Source: Acidimicrobiia bacterium (GTDB taxonomy: Bacteria; Actinomycetota; Acidimicrobiia; Acidimicrobiales; CATQHL01). Taken from it: a stretch of 9,570 nucleotides of DNA. The stretch is from the NCBI GenBank assembly GCA_021296435.1, contig JAGWAK010000056.1, positions 8,900 through 18,469 of the forward strand, given 5' to 3'. Below the pieces are notes generated by a model, which saw only the letters and a program-made list of their open reading frames with translations, ran no database searches and had not been told where the DNA came from. Position 1 is the first letter of the stretch; the number at the start of each line of letters is the position of its first letter. Of this stretch, positions 1-6,606 are shown piece after piece. The translations under genes were made by a program, and so were the position numbers.

Positions 1-122
1 GGCCGGCCCCGACGGTGAAGATCGCGGGGCCGGCCGCTGATACGCACGGTCCGGGGGGCGGCAGGTACCGATGAGGGCCTGCCGGCCCCCGGGCAGACCG
101 ATCACCTCGCACACTCTCGACA
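1..122. other. Left-edge region without a recognisable gene
   Basis: No protein can be recognised here. Two + frames are open from the edge, one ending at TGA 38-40 and one at TGA 72-74, and either could be the last codons of an upstream gene. In importers of this kind that gene is normally the extracellular solute-binding protein, but the 12 or 23 residues visible are too few to show it. The stretch is dominated by inverted repeats: GGCCGGCCCC at 1-10 pairs perfectly with GGGGCCGGCC at 26-35 around a 15-base loop, and a larger stem-loop lies at 51-92. No clear -10/-35 promoter was seen. Confidence 0.4.
51..92 (+). other. Strong intercistronic stem-loop upstream of the permease genes
   Basis: Bases 51-65 pair with 78-92 (14 of 15 positions, one G/G mismatch at 58/85), leaving a 12-base loop TACCGATGAGGG. 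The stem is almost all G-C. No run of T follows, so it is not a classical intrinsic terminator. Its place just before the first permease suggests an RNA-processing or stability element of the kind found between binding-protein and permease genes (malE-malF is the known model). That role is inference. Confidence 0.55.
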
Positions 123-170
123 TTGAGGCAGGCACGTGAAGGTGCGACCTCCCGGGGAACACATCACCAC

Positions 171-175
171 GAGGG
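171..175 (+). promoter_or_regulatory. Ribosome binding site GAGGG deciding the start of permease 1
   Basis: GAGGG lies four bases before GTG 180. The upstream in-frame TTG at 123 has no purine-rich sequence before it, so GTG 180 is the preferred start. Confidence 0.5.
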
Positions 176-179
176 CTTC

Positions 180-1157
180 GTGACCGCGGTCGACGCACCG
201 GGGCCGGCGGTGGCGCCCGACGACTGGGCGGCCCCCAGCCTGAGCGACGCCGAGTACCGCTGGTGTGCCCGCCGCTACCGCTTCCGCACCGTCAGGCGCG
301 CCGCAGGCTTCCTGTCGCCGTACCTCATCACTTGGGGCGTCTTCCTCGCCATCCCCGTCGTCTGGGGCATCTTCCTGAGCTTCAATCAGGGTGGCCTGAT
401 CAAGGGCGACCCGCGGGTCTTCGTGGGCTTCGAGAACTGGACCCGCACCGTGAGTGACTCCGAGCTTCGCACCGCGGTCAAGAACACCAGCATCTACGTG
501 GTCATCGCCATCGCGGTGGTGTTCACTCTGGCCATCTTCCTGGCCTCGCTGCTGAACCACTACAAGAAGGGCAGCAACTTCTACAAGGTGGCGCTGTACT
601 TCCCGCTGCTGGCGCCCCCGATCCTCGGGGCCATCATGTGGTTCTTCATGGTGAACTTCGACTTCGGGATCCTGAACCTGCTGAAGCGGTCGGTATTCGG
701 TGGCGACGGCGTCGCATTCCTCGGCGACAATCCCCACGCGCTCCTGACCATCGTGGCGGTGGAGGTCTGGCGCGGCCTGGGCTTCTGGGTGCTGTTCTAC
801 CTGGCGGGCCTGCAGAGCGTGCCCGAGGAACTGCAGGCCGCCGCCCGCATCGACGGTGCGGGCAAGTGGCGTCGCTTCCGGCGCATAACCGTGCCGACGC
901 TGCGCCCGCTGCTGCTGTTCGCCCTCGTGATCGCCGTCATCTTCAACTTCCAGCTCTTCGACTCGGTGCAGGTGCTCACCGACGGTGGCCCGAGACTCGG
1001 CACGGCCACAGTGGTGTGGTTCATCCACAAGCGGCTGTTCAAGTTCCAGGACACCGGTCTGGCGTACGCATCCAGCATCGGGCTGCTGATCGTGGTGCTG
1101 GTGCTGACCGGGCTGTCGTTCTGGTTGCTGGGCAAGCGCCGTCAGCGCGAGACATGA
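180..1157 (+). CDS. Carbohydrate ABC transporter permease, MalF/UgpA type
   Basis: This is one of the two inner-membrane subunits of an ABC importer of the carbohydrate uptake (CUT1-like) class. From GTG 180 it is 325 residues, the usual family length, with a hydrophilic N-terminal stretch of about 40 residues. Six hydrophobic segments follow at about 44-67, 104-126, 136-160, 187-211, 243-265 and 299-318. The cytoplasmic EAA loop that docks on the ATPase is clear at 216-243 (EELQAAARIDGAGKW...). The in-frame TTG at 123 would add 19 residues but lacks a ribosome site. The gene ends two bases before the earliest possible start of permease 2, so the two are almost certainly co-transcribed. The substrate cannot be read from a permease. 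Sugars or sugar-like polyols are usual, but the amide-catabolism genes downstream make an acylated amino compound possible. Confidence 0.93.
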   Translation: MTAVDAPGPAVAPDDWAAPSLSDAEYRWCARRYRFRTVRRAAGFLSPYLITWGVFLAIPVVWGIFLSFNQGGLIKGDPRVFVGFENWTRTVSDSELRTAVKNTSIYVVIAIAVVFTLAIFLASLLNHYKKGSNFYKVALYFPLLAPPILGAIMWFFMVNFDFGILNLLKRSVFGGDGVAFLGDNPHALLTIVAVEVWRGLGFWVLFYLAGLQSVPEELQAAARIDGAGKWRRFRRITVPTLRPLLLFALVIAVIFNFQLFDSVQVLTDGGPRLGTATVVWFIHKRLFKFQDTGLAYASSIGLLIVVLVLTGLSFWLLGKRRQRET

Positions 1158-1161
1158 GGTG
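1156..1161 (+). promoter_or_regulatory. Ribosome binding site GAGGTG deciding the start of permease 2
   Basis: GAGGTG overlaps the stop codon of permease 1 and sits nine bases before GTG 1171. The alternative start GTG 1159 would lie inside this site, which argues for 1171. Confidence 0.5.
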
Positions 1162-1170
1162 GCCGGCGAC

Positions 1171-2124
1171 GTGACCACCGATTCCGCGACCCTCACCGAG
1201 GCCCCTCCGCCGGAGGAGACCACCGAGGCCGACGCCATGGCAGCGCGACTCGCCGAGGCGGGACGAGCCAAGCGCCTCAACGACCGCACCCGGAAGATCC
1301 TGGCCTACGCGATCCTGACGTTGTTCGTGGTGATCGCGATCGGTCCGGCCTTCTACCTCATCTCGCCGGCGTTCCGCGACAGCGTCTCGCTGTTCACCTA
1401 CCCGCCGGAGTGGATCCCCAGCGAGCCAACCCTTCACAACTACCGCTTCCTGTTCTCCAGCACCAGCTACGTGCGCTGGGCCATCAACACGCTGATCTTC
1501 GCCGGCTGCACCACCATTCTCACCCTCATCACCAACTCCATGGCCGGCTATGCCTTCGCCCGCCTGCGCTTCCCGGGCCGGAACGTGCTCTTCTTCGTGA
1601 TCCTGGCGACCCTCATGGTGCCGGTGGCCGCCGTACTGGCGCCCACGTACCTGACAGTGAACTTCATCGGGGATCTGCCGGTCATCGGCGACTGGATCGA
1701 CATCGACACCTACCTGGGCCTGATCCTGCCGAGCGCCGTGTCCCCCCTGGGGGTGTTCATGATGCGGCAATTCATCGAGACCCTCCCCGACGGGCTCTAC
1801 GAGGCGGCGCGCCTCGACGGGGCGGGCGAATGGCGCATCTTCACCAAGATCGTGCTGCCGCTCATCAAGCCGGCCCTGGTGGTGCTGGGCATCTTCGTGT
1901 TCATGCTCACCTGGGCCAGCTACCTGTGGCCGCTGGTGGCGGCCACAGGCAATGATTACCGGGTCTTGACGGTGGGCATCGCCTCGTTGAAGGGGCAGTT
2001 CGTCACCGACTGGGGCGTCCTGGCGGCCGCCTCGCTGCTGACGATCGTGCCGGTGACCATCATTTTCCTGTTCTTCCAGAAATGGTTCGTGCAGGCGTCG
2101 ATGGCCGGCGCCCTGAAACAATGA
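1171..2124 (+). CDS. Carbohydrate ABC transporter permease, MalG/UgpE type
   Basis: This is the second inner-membrane subunit of the importer, 317 residues from GTG 1171 (GTG 1159 would add four). An N-terminal segment rich in Glu, Ala and Pro (about 1-40) precedes six hydrophobic segments at about 43-65, 104-128, 138-160, 181-199, 234-255 and 283-302. The EAA loop is textbook at 211-233 (EAARLDGAGEWRIFTKI...), followed by the usual LP..KPAL. The C-terminal hydrophobic segment and FFQKWF..G...G ending are typical of the MalG family. Its partner is the MalF-type protein upstream, and the ATPase follows after 24 bases. No missing or unusual key residue was seen. Confidence 0.94.
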   Translation: MTTDSATLTEAPPPEETTEADAMAARLAEAGRAKRLNDRTRKILAYAILTLFVVIAIGPAFYLISPAFRDSVSLFTYPPEWIPSEPTLHNYRFLFSSTSYVRWAINTLIFAGCTTILTLITNSMAGYAFARLRFPGRNVLFFVILATLMVPVAAVLAPTYLTVNFIGDLPVIGDWIDIDTYLGLILPSAVSPLGVFMMRQFIETLPDGLYEAARLDGAGEWRIFTKIVLPLIKPALVVLGIFVFMLTWASYLWPLVAATGNDYRVLTVGIASLKGQFVTDWGVLAAASLLTIVPVTIIFLFFQKWFVQASMAGALKQ

Positions 2125-2148
2125 TCCGCAGACGAAATCGGAGGCGCC

Positions 2149-3243
2149 ATGGCTGAGGTGATCCTGCGCCAGTTGACCAAGCATTTCGGGAGCGTGGAGG
2201 CCGTCGAGAACGTCACCCTGCGCATCCCCGACGGGGAGTTCCTCGTGCTGCTGGGACCCTCTGGGTGCGGGAAGAGCACGATCCTGCGTCTGATCGCGGG
2301 GCTCGAGGACGCCACCGCCGGCGAGATCCTCATCGACGACGAACTCATCAACTTCAAGGACCCCACCAAACGCAACGTGGCGATGGTGTTCCAGAACTAC
2401 GCCCTGTACCCGCATATGACGGTGTACAAGAACGTGGCGTTCCCGCTGGAGACGGCTCGGATGCCGAAGCCCGAGGTCGCTGAGGCGGTGCAGAGGGCGG
2501 CGGAGATGCTGGAGATCGAGGCGCTGCTGAAGCGCCTGCCCGAGCAGCTCTCGGGCGGTCAGCGCCAGCGGGTTGCGCTCGCCAGGGCCATCGTGCGCCA
2601 GCCGCTGGTGTTCCTTATGGACGAGCCGCTCTCCAACCTCGACGCTCAGTTGCGCCTGCAGACGCGCCTGGAGTTGATGGGTCTGCACGAACGGCTCGGA
2701 ATCACCACCATCTACGTCACCCATGACCAGGTGGAGGCGATGACGATGGGCCAGAGGATCGCTGTCATGAAAGACGGCCGCATCCAGCAGATGGGCGACC
2801 CGACCGCCGTCTACGACGTGCCGGCCAACACGTTCGTGGCCACCTTCCTGGGCGCCCCGCCCATGAATCTCATCAGCGGGGCGCTCGAGCGGGACAACGG
2901 GCAGACGTACTTCCGGATGGAGGGCTACGAACTTGCGGTGGATCCGGCAGTGTCGGGGATCGCGCCCGATGTGCTGAGCGAGGCCTCCGGCGATGCCCAA
3001 CTTGGTCTCCGTCCCGAACATCTCACGCTAACCTCGCCCGACGCCAAGGGTCTTCCGGGTGTGGTCCGTTTCCTGGAACCGGTCGGTTCGGACCTGTTCG
3101 TGAGCGTGGTGGTGGCCGGGCATGCGGTGCAGGTTCGGATGCCTCCCGACACCCAGGTGAACACCGGGTCCAACGTGCGGCTGGCGTTCGACCCCGCTCG
3201 CAGCCACATCTTCGGCGCCGACTCTCAGAATCTGCGGACTTGA
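2149..3243 (+). CDS. ABC transporter ATP-binding protein, MsmX/UgpC/MalK family
   Basis: This is the ATPase that powers the importer, acting on the cytoplasmic face as a dimer. It is 364 residues, full length. Motifs in order: Walker A GPSGCGKST at 36-44, Q-loop Gln82 (FQNYALYPHM), signature LSGGQRQRV at 134-142, Walker B VFLMDEP at 154-160 with Glu159, D-loop SNLD at 162-165, and switch His192 (THDQ.EAMT). The C-terminal regulatory part contains the TOBE-type LGLRPEH at 285-291. ATG 2149 is preceded by GGAGG at 2140-2144. All catalytic residues are present. Having a dedicated ATPase in the operon differs from actinomycetes that share one MsiK-type ATPase among many importers. The gene ends the transporter block and is followed by a 184-base gap. 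Confidence 0.96.
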   Translation: MAEVILRQLTKHFGSVEAVENVTLRIPDGEFLVLLGPSGCGKSTILRLIAGLEDATAGEILIDDELINFKDPTKRNVAMVFQNYALYPHMTVYKNVAFPLETARMPKPEVAEAVQRAAEMLEIEALLKRLPEQLSGGQRQRVALARAIVRQPLVFLMDEPLSNLDAQLRLQTRLELMGLHERLGITTIYVTHDQVEAMTMGQRIAVMKDGRIQQMGDPTAVYDVPANTFVATFLGAPPMNLISGALERDNGQTYFRMEGYELAVDPAVSGIAPDVLSEASGDAQLGLRPEHLTLTSPDAKGLPGVVRFLEPVGSDLFVSVVVAGHAVQVRMPPDTQVNTGSNVRLAFDPARSHIFGADSQNLRT

Positions 3244-3336
3244 GGCGTCCTGCTCCCTCGGGCGAGGCGTCGCCGGGTCGGTTCTTCCTGCGCGGCACCG
3301 CACAGCTTGCTGGATGATGCCACGGACCACAGTTTG

Positions 3337-3363
3337 CGTCATTCCGGCGGAGGCCGGGGTCCA
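3337..3363. repeat. Dispersed-repeat-like hairpin, CGTCATTCCGGC type
   Basis: CGTCATTCCGGC-GGAG-GCCGGGGTCCA forms an eight-pair stem (3341-3348 with 3353-3360, two of them G/T pairs) with a four-base loop. The same core, a short palindrome flanked by CGTCATTCC and GG.(A/G)TCCA, is known as a short interspersed repeat in many bacterial genomes (the Neisseria dRS3 element is a relative in form). Translated on the reverse strand it gives LDPGLRRND, a peptide typical of spurious ORFs called over such repeats. Whether it is repeated in this genome cannot be seen from one copy. Confidence 0.5.
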
Positions 3364-3387
3364 ATGTCCGGCGACCCACTCGGCCGT

Positions 3388-3406
3388 CCGGTGGATTGGT
3401 CACCGG
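3388..3406. repeat. Inverted repeat CCGGTG-N7-CACCGG upstream of the deacylase
   Basis: CCGGTG (3388-3393) and CACCGG (3401-3406) are perfect complements around GATTGGT. A second, looser arrangement pairs CCAAT (3361-3365) with ATTGG (3395-3399). It ends 21 bases before the deacylase start, so it could be an operator or a leader hairpin. No matching regulator gene is in the window. Confidence 0.3.
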
Positions 3407-3427
3407 TCTCGCATGGGATCGTGAACC

Positions 3428-5014
3428 ATGCATGATCTGGTGCTCTCCGGGGGGCACGTCGTCGACGGCACGGGTGGGCCGCCGTTCCGCGCTGACGTGG
3501 CCGTTGCCGATGGGCGGATCGACTGCCTGGGACGCGCCGGCGCGGCGCGGCGCGTCGTCGATGTGTCGGGTTACCTGGTGGCGCCGGGCTTCGTGGACAT
3601 GCACTCGCACTCTGATCTGGCGCTGCTGGCCGAACCCACCAGCGCGGCCAAGGTGATGCAGGGCGTGACCGGCGAGGTGATCGGCCAGGACGGCTTGGCC
3701 TACGCGCCCCTCGATGACTTCACGCTGGCCGCGGTGCGCACCCAGACCGCCGGCTGGGTCGGCGACCCGCCCGGTCTGGACTACGGCTGGCGCACCGTGG
3801 CGGAGTATCTGGCGCGCTTGGCGGCGTCGCCGCCGTCGCTGAACGTGGCCTTCCTCGTGCCCCACGGCAACGTTCGCATGATGACCGTCGGCACCGACGA
3901 CCGTCCCGCCACCGAGTCCGAGCTGGCCGAGATGCGCGCCCTGGTGCGGCGCGGCATGGCCGAAGGTGCCCTCGGCTTCTCCACGGGGCTCACCTACACC
4001 CCGGCGATGTACGCCGGGACCGACGAACTCACCGAGTTGTGCGCCGAGATCGTGCCGTTCGGCGGCTACTTCTCGCCGCACACCCGCAGCTACGGGCGCG
4101 GGGTCATGGAGGCGTACGACGAGATGGTCGACGTGTGCCTGCGTTCGGGCGCGCCCTTGCATCTCACGCACTGCCAGGTCAGCTTCCCGGGCAACGAGGG
4201 GCGTGCCCCCGAGTTGGTCGAGCGGCTGGCAGCGATCGACCCGCGAGAACTCGAGATCTCCGCCGACAGCTACTGCTACGTGCCCGGCTCCACGTACATG
4301 GCAGCGTTCCTGCCCAACTGGGCCTGGACCGAGGGCCCCGAGGGAGTGCTGGCGCACCTGGCCGACCCGGCGGCCGCCGAGCGCATCCGCCACGAGTTGG
4401 AGGACGTGGGGACTGACGGCTTCCACGGGGCGCTCATGGACTGGTCGGCCATCGAGGTCTCATCAGTGGGCAGCGACGAGGGGCGGCGCTGGATCGGCAG
4501 GCGCGTCTCCGAGATTGCCGCCGAGTTGGCGGTCACTCCCTGGGAGGCGGTCCGCCGCCTCATGGTCGACGAGCGGCTGAACGTCAACATCCTCACCCAC
4601 GTCGGCCACGAGGACAACGTTCGCACCATCATGCAGTTGCCGTTCCACATGGGCGGCAGCGACGGCATCATGACCGGCGCCCGCCCGCACCCCCGCGCCT
4701 GGGGAACCTTCGCCCGCTACCTGGCCCACTACACCCGCGACGAGGGCCTCTTCGGCTGGCCGGAGATCATCCGGAAGCTCTCCGCCCTGCCGAACCTGCG
4801 GCTGCGGCAGTTCGACCGCGGGCTCCTGCGCCCCGGCTTCCGGGCCGACATCGTGGTCTTCGACCCCGACGGCGTGCGCGACACCGCCTCCTTCGAGAAT
4901 CCCCGGCAGCATCCCGAGGGCATGCCCTGGGTCGAGCTGGTGAAGGACGACGACAGCCACACCGGAGCCCGACCCGGAGAGGTCCTCCGCAACCCGCTCG
5001 GGGCGGCGGCGTGA
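3428..5014 (+). CDS. N-acyl-D-amino-acid deacylase (D-aminoacylase), amidohydrolase family
   Basis: It is predicted to hydrolyse N-acyl-D-amino acids to a carboxylate and the free D-amino acid in the cytoplasm; no signal peptide is present. It has 528 residues, close to the family norm. The N-terminal beta-sandwich start (LVLSGGHVVDGTG), metal motif HSHSD (His59, His61), PHTR (His218), HLTH (His247) and GGSDGI (Asp411) match the metal and catalytic positions of D-aminoacylases. The C-terminal GFRADIVVFDP and TGARPGEVLR complete the fold. The segment that in the classical enzyme reads GNCG, whose Cys bridges or binds zinc, reads GQDG here (Asp88), marking a variant subfamily. ATG 3428 has only a weak GGGA upstream (3415-3418). 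The stop overlaps the start of the next gene (GTGA), so translation is coupled. The acyl group and amino acid are unknown; a dihydropyrimidinase-like or other cyclic-amide role is less likely. Confidence 0.88.
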   Translation: MHDLVLSGGHVVDGTGGPPFRADVAVADGRIDCLGRAGAARRVVDVSGYLVAPGFVDMHSHSDLALLAEPTSAAKVMQGVTGEVIGQDGLAYAPLDDFTLAAVRTQTAGWVGDPPGLDYGWRTVAEYLARLAASPPSLNVAFLVPHGNVRMMTVGTDDRPATESELAEMRALVRRGMAEGALGFSTGLTYTPAMYAGTDELTELCAEIVPFGGYFSPHTRSYGRGVMEAYDEMVDVCLRSGAPLHLTHCQVSFPGNEGRAPELVERLAAIDPRELEISADSYCYVPGSTYMAAFLPNWAWTEGPEGVLAHLADPAAAERIRHELEDVGTDGFHGALMDWSAIEVSSVGSDEGRRWIGRRVSEIAAELAVTPWEAVRRLMVDERLNVNILTHVGHEDNVRTIMQLPFHMGGSDGIMTGARPHPRAWGTFARYLAHYTRDEGLFGWPEIIRKLSALPNLRLRQFDRGLLRPGFRADIVVFDPDGVRDTASFENPRQHPEGMPWVELVKDDDSHTGARPGEVLRNPLGAAA

Positions 5015-5487
5015 GCGCGCCCGTGGATCGGCTGCGTGACGCCGGCTGGGAGCTGCCGCCGCTGCCGACGCCCAAGGGCCTGTACGTCCCCGCCCGCCGT
5101 CACGGCGATCTGCTGCACCTCAGCGCGCACGGTCCGTTCGGCGCCGACGGCGGGTTCACGCACCGCGGGGTCGTGGGCGACACGCTCACGCTCGCCGAGG
5201 GTCGCGCCGCCGCCGCGGCCACCGCCCTCAGCCTGCTGGCCAGCGCCGCCGCCGCCCTCGGCGATCTCTCCGCGATCAGCGGCACCCTCCGCATGGCCGG
5301 CTACGTCAACGCCGCCGCGGGCTTTGAGGATCACGCCAAGGTGCTCGACGGGGCCAGCGAGGTGCTCGACGCCGCGTTCGGCCCCGAGGCCCGCCCGGCG
5401 CGCTCGGTCGTGGGCGTGGCGAGCCTTCCCTTCGATCTCCCGATCGTCACCGAAGCGACGTTCGTGATAGGAGCAGACGATGGCTGA
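5011..5487 (+). CDS. RidA-superfamily protein (YjgF/YER057c/UK114, long branch)
   Basis: This small cytoplasmic protein has 158 residues. RidA proteins hydrolyse reactive enamine/imine intermediates such as 2-aminoacrylate released by PLP enzymes, giving the keto acid and ammonia. The C-terminal half is diagnostic: FEDHAKVLDGASEVLDAAFG (105-124), PARSVVGVASLP (129-140, with Arg131 at the position of the conserved RidA Arg) and TEATFVI (147-153, Glu148). The length and GASE..D.AFG pattern place it in the longer 150-residue branch, whose activity is less well defined than that of true RidA. The Ala-rich helix at 65-82 comes from a GCC-rich stretch. It starts at GTG 5011 inside the deacylase stop and its own stop overlaps the next start by eight bases. 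Sitting between a D-amino-acid-releasing enzyme and a PLP lyase fits the RidA role well. Confidence 0.86.
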   Translation: MSAPVDRLRDAGWELPPLPTPKGLYVPARRHGDLLHLSAHGPFGADGGFTHRGVVGDTLTLAEGRAAAAATALSLLASAAAALGDLSAISGTLRMAGYVNAAAGFEDHAKVLDGASEVLDAAFGPEARPARSVVGVASLPFDLPIVTEATFVIGADDG

Positions 5488-5718
5488 ACAGACGATCCCC
5501 GCCGGCGGCCTCCTGGACATCCCCGACAGTATCGAGACGCCCTCCCTGGTGGTGGACCGCACCCGCATGGAGCACAACATCGCCGACATGGCCGCGTATG
5601 CGGCCGACCGGGGCATCGGTCTGGCGCCGCACGCCAAGACCCACCGCACGCCCGAGATCGCCCGCCTGCAGATGGCCGCCGGGGCGGAGATGCTCTGCAT
5701 CGCCAAGCTGGGCGAGGC

Positions 5719-5723
5719 GGAGG
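5719..5723 (+). promoter_or_regulatory. Possible internal ribosome binding site GGAGG
   Basis: GGAGG lies ten bases before ATG 5734, the first start codon of the downstream frame of the broken PLP gene. It could allow restart of translation, but it may be a chance product of the GAGGCG repeat. Confidence 0.25.
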
Positions 5724-5733
5724 CGCCTTCGTC

Positions 5734-6606
5734 ATGGCCTACCCCATCGTGGGGGAGGCCAAGATCGCCCGCGCCCGGCGGCTCATGCAGCGGGCCAACA
5801 TCCTGCTGTCGGTGGACTCCTTCGCCGGCGCGGAGGCATTGGCTGCCGGCATGGCCTCCGAGGACACGGTCGCCGACGTGCTGGTCATCGTCGACACCGG
5901 CTACCACCGCTGCGGCGTGGACGCAGCCGAGGCCGCCGACTTCGCCGCCGCCATCGCGCCCCTTCCGGGGCTGCGCCTGCGGGGGCTGATCACCCATGAG
6001 GGCCACGCCTACTCCAAGCCCGGCGAGGAGGGCCTGCACAACGCCTCGGTCGACGCCGGGGAGTTGATGGTCGCCGCCGCCGACGAGCTGCGGGCCAGGG
6101 GACTCGACATCGACGTGGTGTCGGTGGGGTCCAGCGCCACGGCCCGGCACACCACCGCGGTCGACGGGATCACCCAGGTCCGCCCCGGCATCTACGCCTT
6201 CAACGACTACGGCCAGGTGCTGCGCGGCGTGGTCGGCTTGGACCGCTGCGCGGCGCGGGTGGTGGCCACGGTGGTCAGCCACACCGAGCCGGACCGGGCC
6301 ATCCTGGACGCCGGCTCCAAGTCGGTCAGCCACGACCGGCTCGGCATCCACGTGCCCGGCGCGCCCGGCGGCTATGGCCTTGTCGTGGACCTGCCGGGCT
6401 GGGAGCTGTACCAGCTCTCCGAGGAGCACGGCTGGCTGCGCTGGACGGGTGACGGTCCGCCCAGCGAGCTGACCATCGGGCAGCGGGTGCAGATCCTGCC
6501 CAACCACATCTGCTCGGCATTCCACATGCTCGGCCAATCCGAGATCATCGACGGCGGTGAGCACGTCGCCACCTGGATCGCCACCGGTCGTGGCGAGAGC
6601 CGCTGA
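5734..6606 (+). CDS. C-terminal fragment of the PLP enzyme, possible separate product
   Basis: If translation restarts at ATG 5734, this frame gives 290 residues. It keeps most of the barrel (VIVDTGYHRCGVD at 51-63, LITHEGHAY at 85-93), the likely phosphate-binding loop SVGSSATA (130-137), RPGIYAFNDYG (150-160), LDAGSKS (191-197) and the zinc-ligand motif PNHIC (His258, Cys260). It lacks the N-terminal strand with the PLP-binding Lys53, so alone it should not form the internal aldimine. Activity would need the N-terminal fragment in trans or a frameshift product. It is listed because an annotation pipeline would call it as a gene; biologically it is best read as part of the broken gene. Confidence 0.5.
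   Translation: MAYPIVGEAKIARARRLMQRANILLSVDSFAGAEALAAGMASEDTVADVLVIVDTGYHRCGVDAAEAADFAAAIAPLPGLRLRGLITHEGHAYSKPGEEGLHNASVDAGELMVAAADELRARGLDIDVVSVGSSATARHTTAVDGITQVRPGIYAFNDYGQVLRGVVGLDRCAARVVATVVSHTEPDRAILDAGSKSVSHDRLGIHVPGAPGGYGLVVDLPGWELYQLSEEHGWLRWTGDGPPSELTIGQRVQILPNHICSAFHMLGQSEIIDGGEHVATWIATGRGESR

Larger units (their letters stand above)
3244..3427. other. Intergenic region between transporter and catabolic genes
   Basis: No gene is recognised. Near the ATPase stop there are two direct copies of GAGGCGTC (3242-3249 and 3264-3271) and a small hairpin GGCGA-GGCG-TCGCC (3261-3274). The latter is followed by a weakly T-containing stretch, too weak to call a terminator. The right half carries a repeat-like hairpin (3337-3363) and further inverted repeats up to 3406. 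I could not place a convincing promoter. The gap is where a separate promoter or operator for the deacylase operon would have to lie. Confidence 0.5.
5480..6606 (+). pseudogene. D-serine dehydratase / D-threonine aldolase-like PLP enzyme, frameshifted
   Basis: This is a fold-type III PLP enzyme (alanine racemase-like barrel plus a D-serine dehydratase-like C-terminal domain), split into two frames. The first frame (5480 onwards, start ATG after AGGAG 5469-5473) gives DTPS-like ETPSLVVDRTRMEHNI (19-34), the PLP-lysine motif PHAKTH (Lys53) and CIAKLGEAE (73-81). It then turns into nonsense ending at 5989. The second frame resumes the family sequence with FVMAYPIVGEAKI (from 5728) and continues to 6606. 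Comparison with the family suggests about nine residues normally lie between GEAE and the resumed part. Only five bases remain there, so roughly 22-28 bases (3n+1) seem lost. A tandem GAGGCG-GAGGCG at 5714-5725 marks the junction. The downstream part keeps a His-X-Cys zinc motif (PNHIC), which favours D-serine dehydratase over D-threonine aldolase. It is either a true inactivated gene or an assembly/sequencing error. Confidence 0.8.

Noticed and set aside
1..74. End of an upstream solute-binding protein gene
   Set aside because: Two frames could serve and only 12 or 23 codons are visible. The identity rests on expected gene order, not on sequence.
1039..3021. Very long open frame on the minus strand (about 660 codons), with similar ones at 3023-4426, 4729-6642, 6545-7582 and 8270-9559
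   Set aside because: They lie opposite clear genes. Their translations are rich in His, Arg, Gly and Asp with no domain signal, as expected from the GC-rich codon bias of the + strand genes.
3261..3290. Intrinsic terminator after the ATPase gene
   Set aside because: The GGCGA-GGCG-TCGCC stem is only five pairs and the following stretch has few T residues, so it is too weak to call.
5195..5265. GCC-rich repetitive stretch as a possible repeat element
   Set aside because: It encodes the Ala-rich helix of the RidA-like protein in frame and is ordinary for such base composition.
5711..5733. Programmed ribosomal frameshift in the PLP gene
   Set aside because: No slippery heptamer or following pseudoknot was seen, and residues expected at the junction are missing. 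A deletion or sequence error explains it better.
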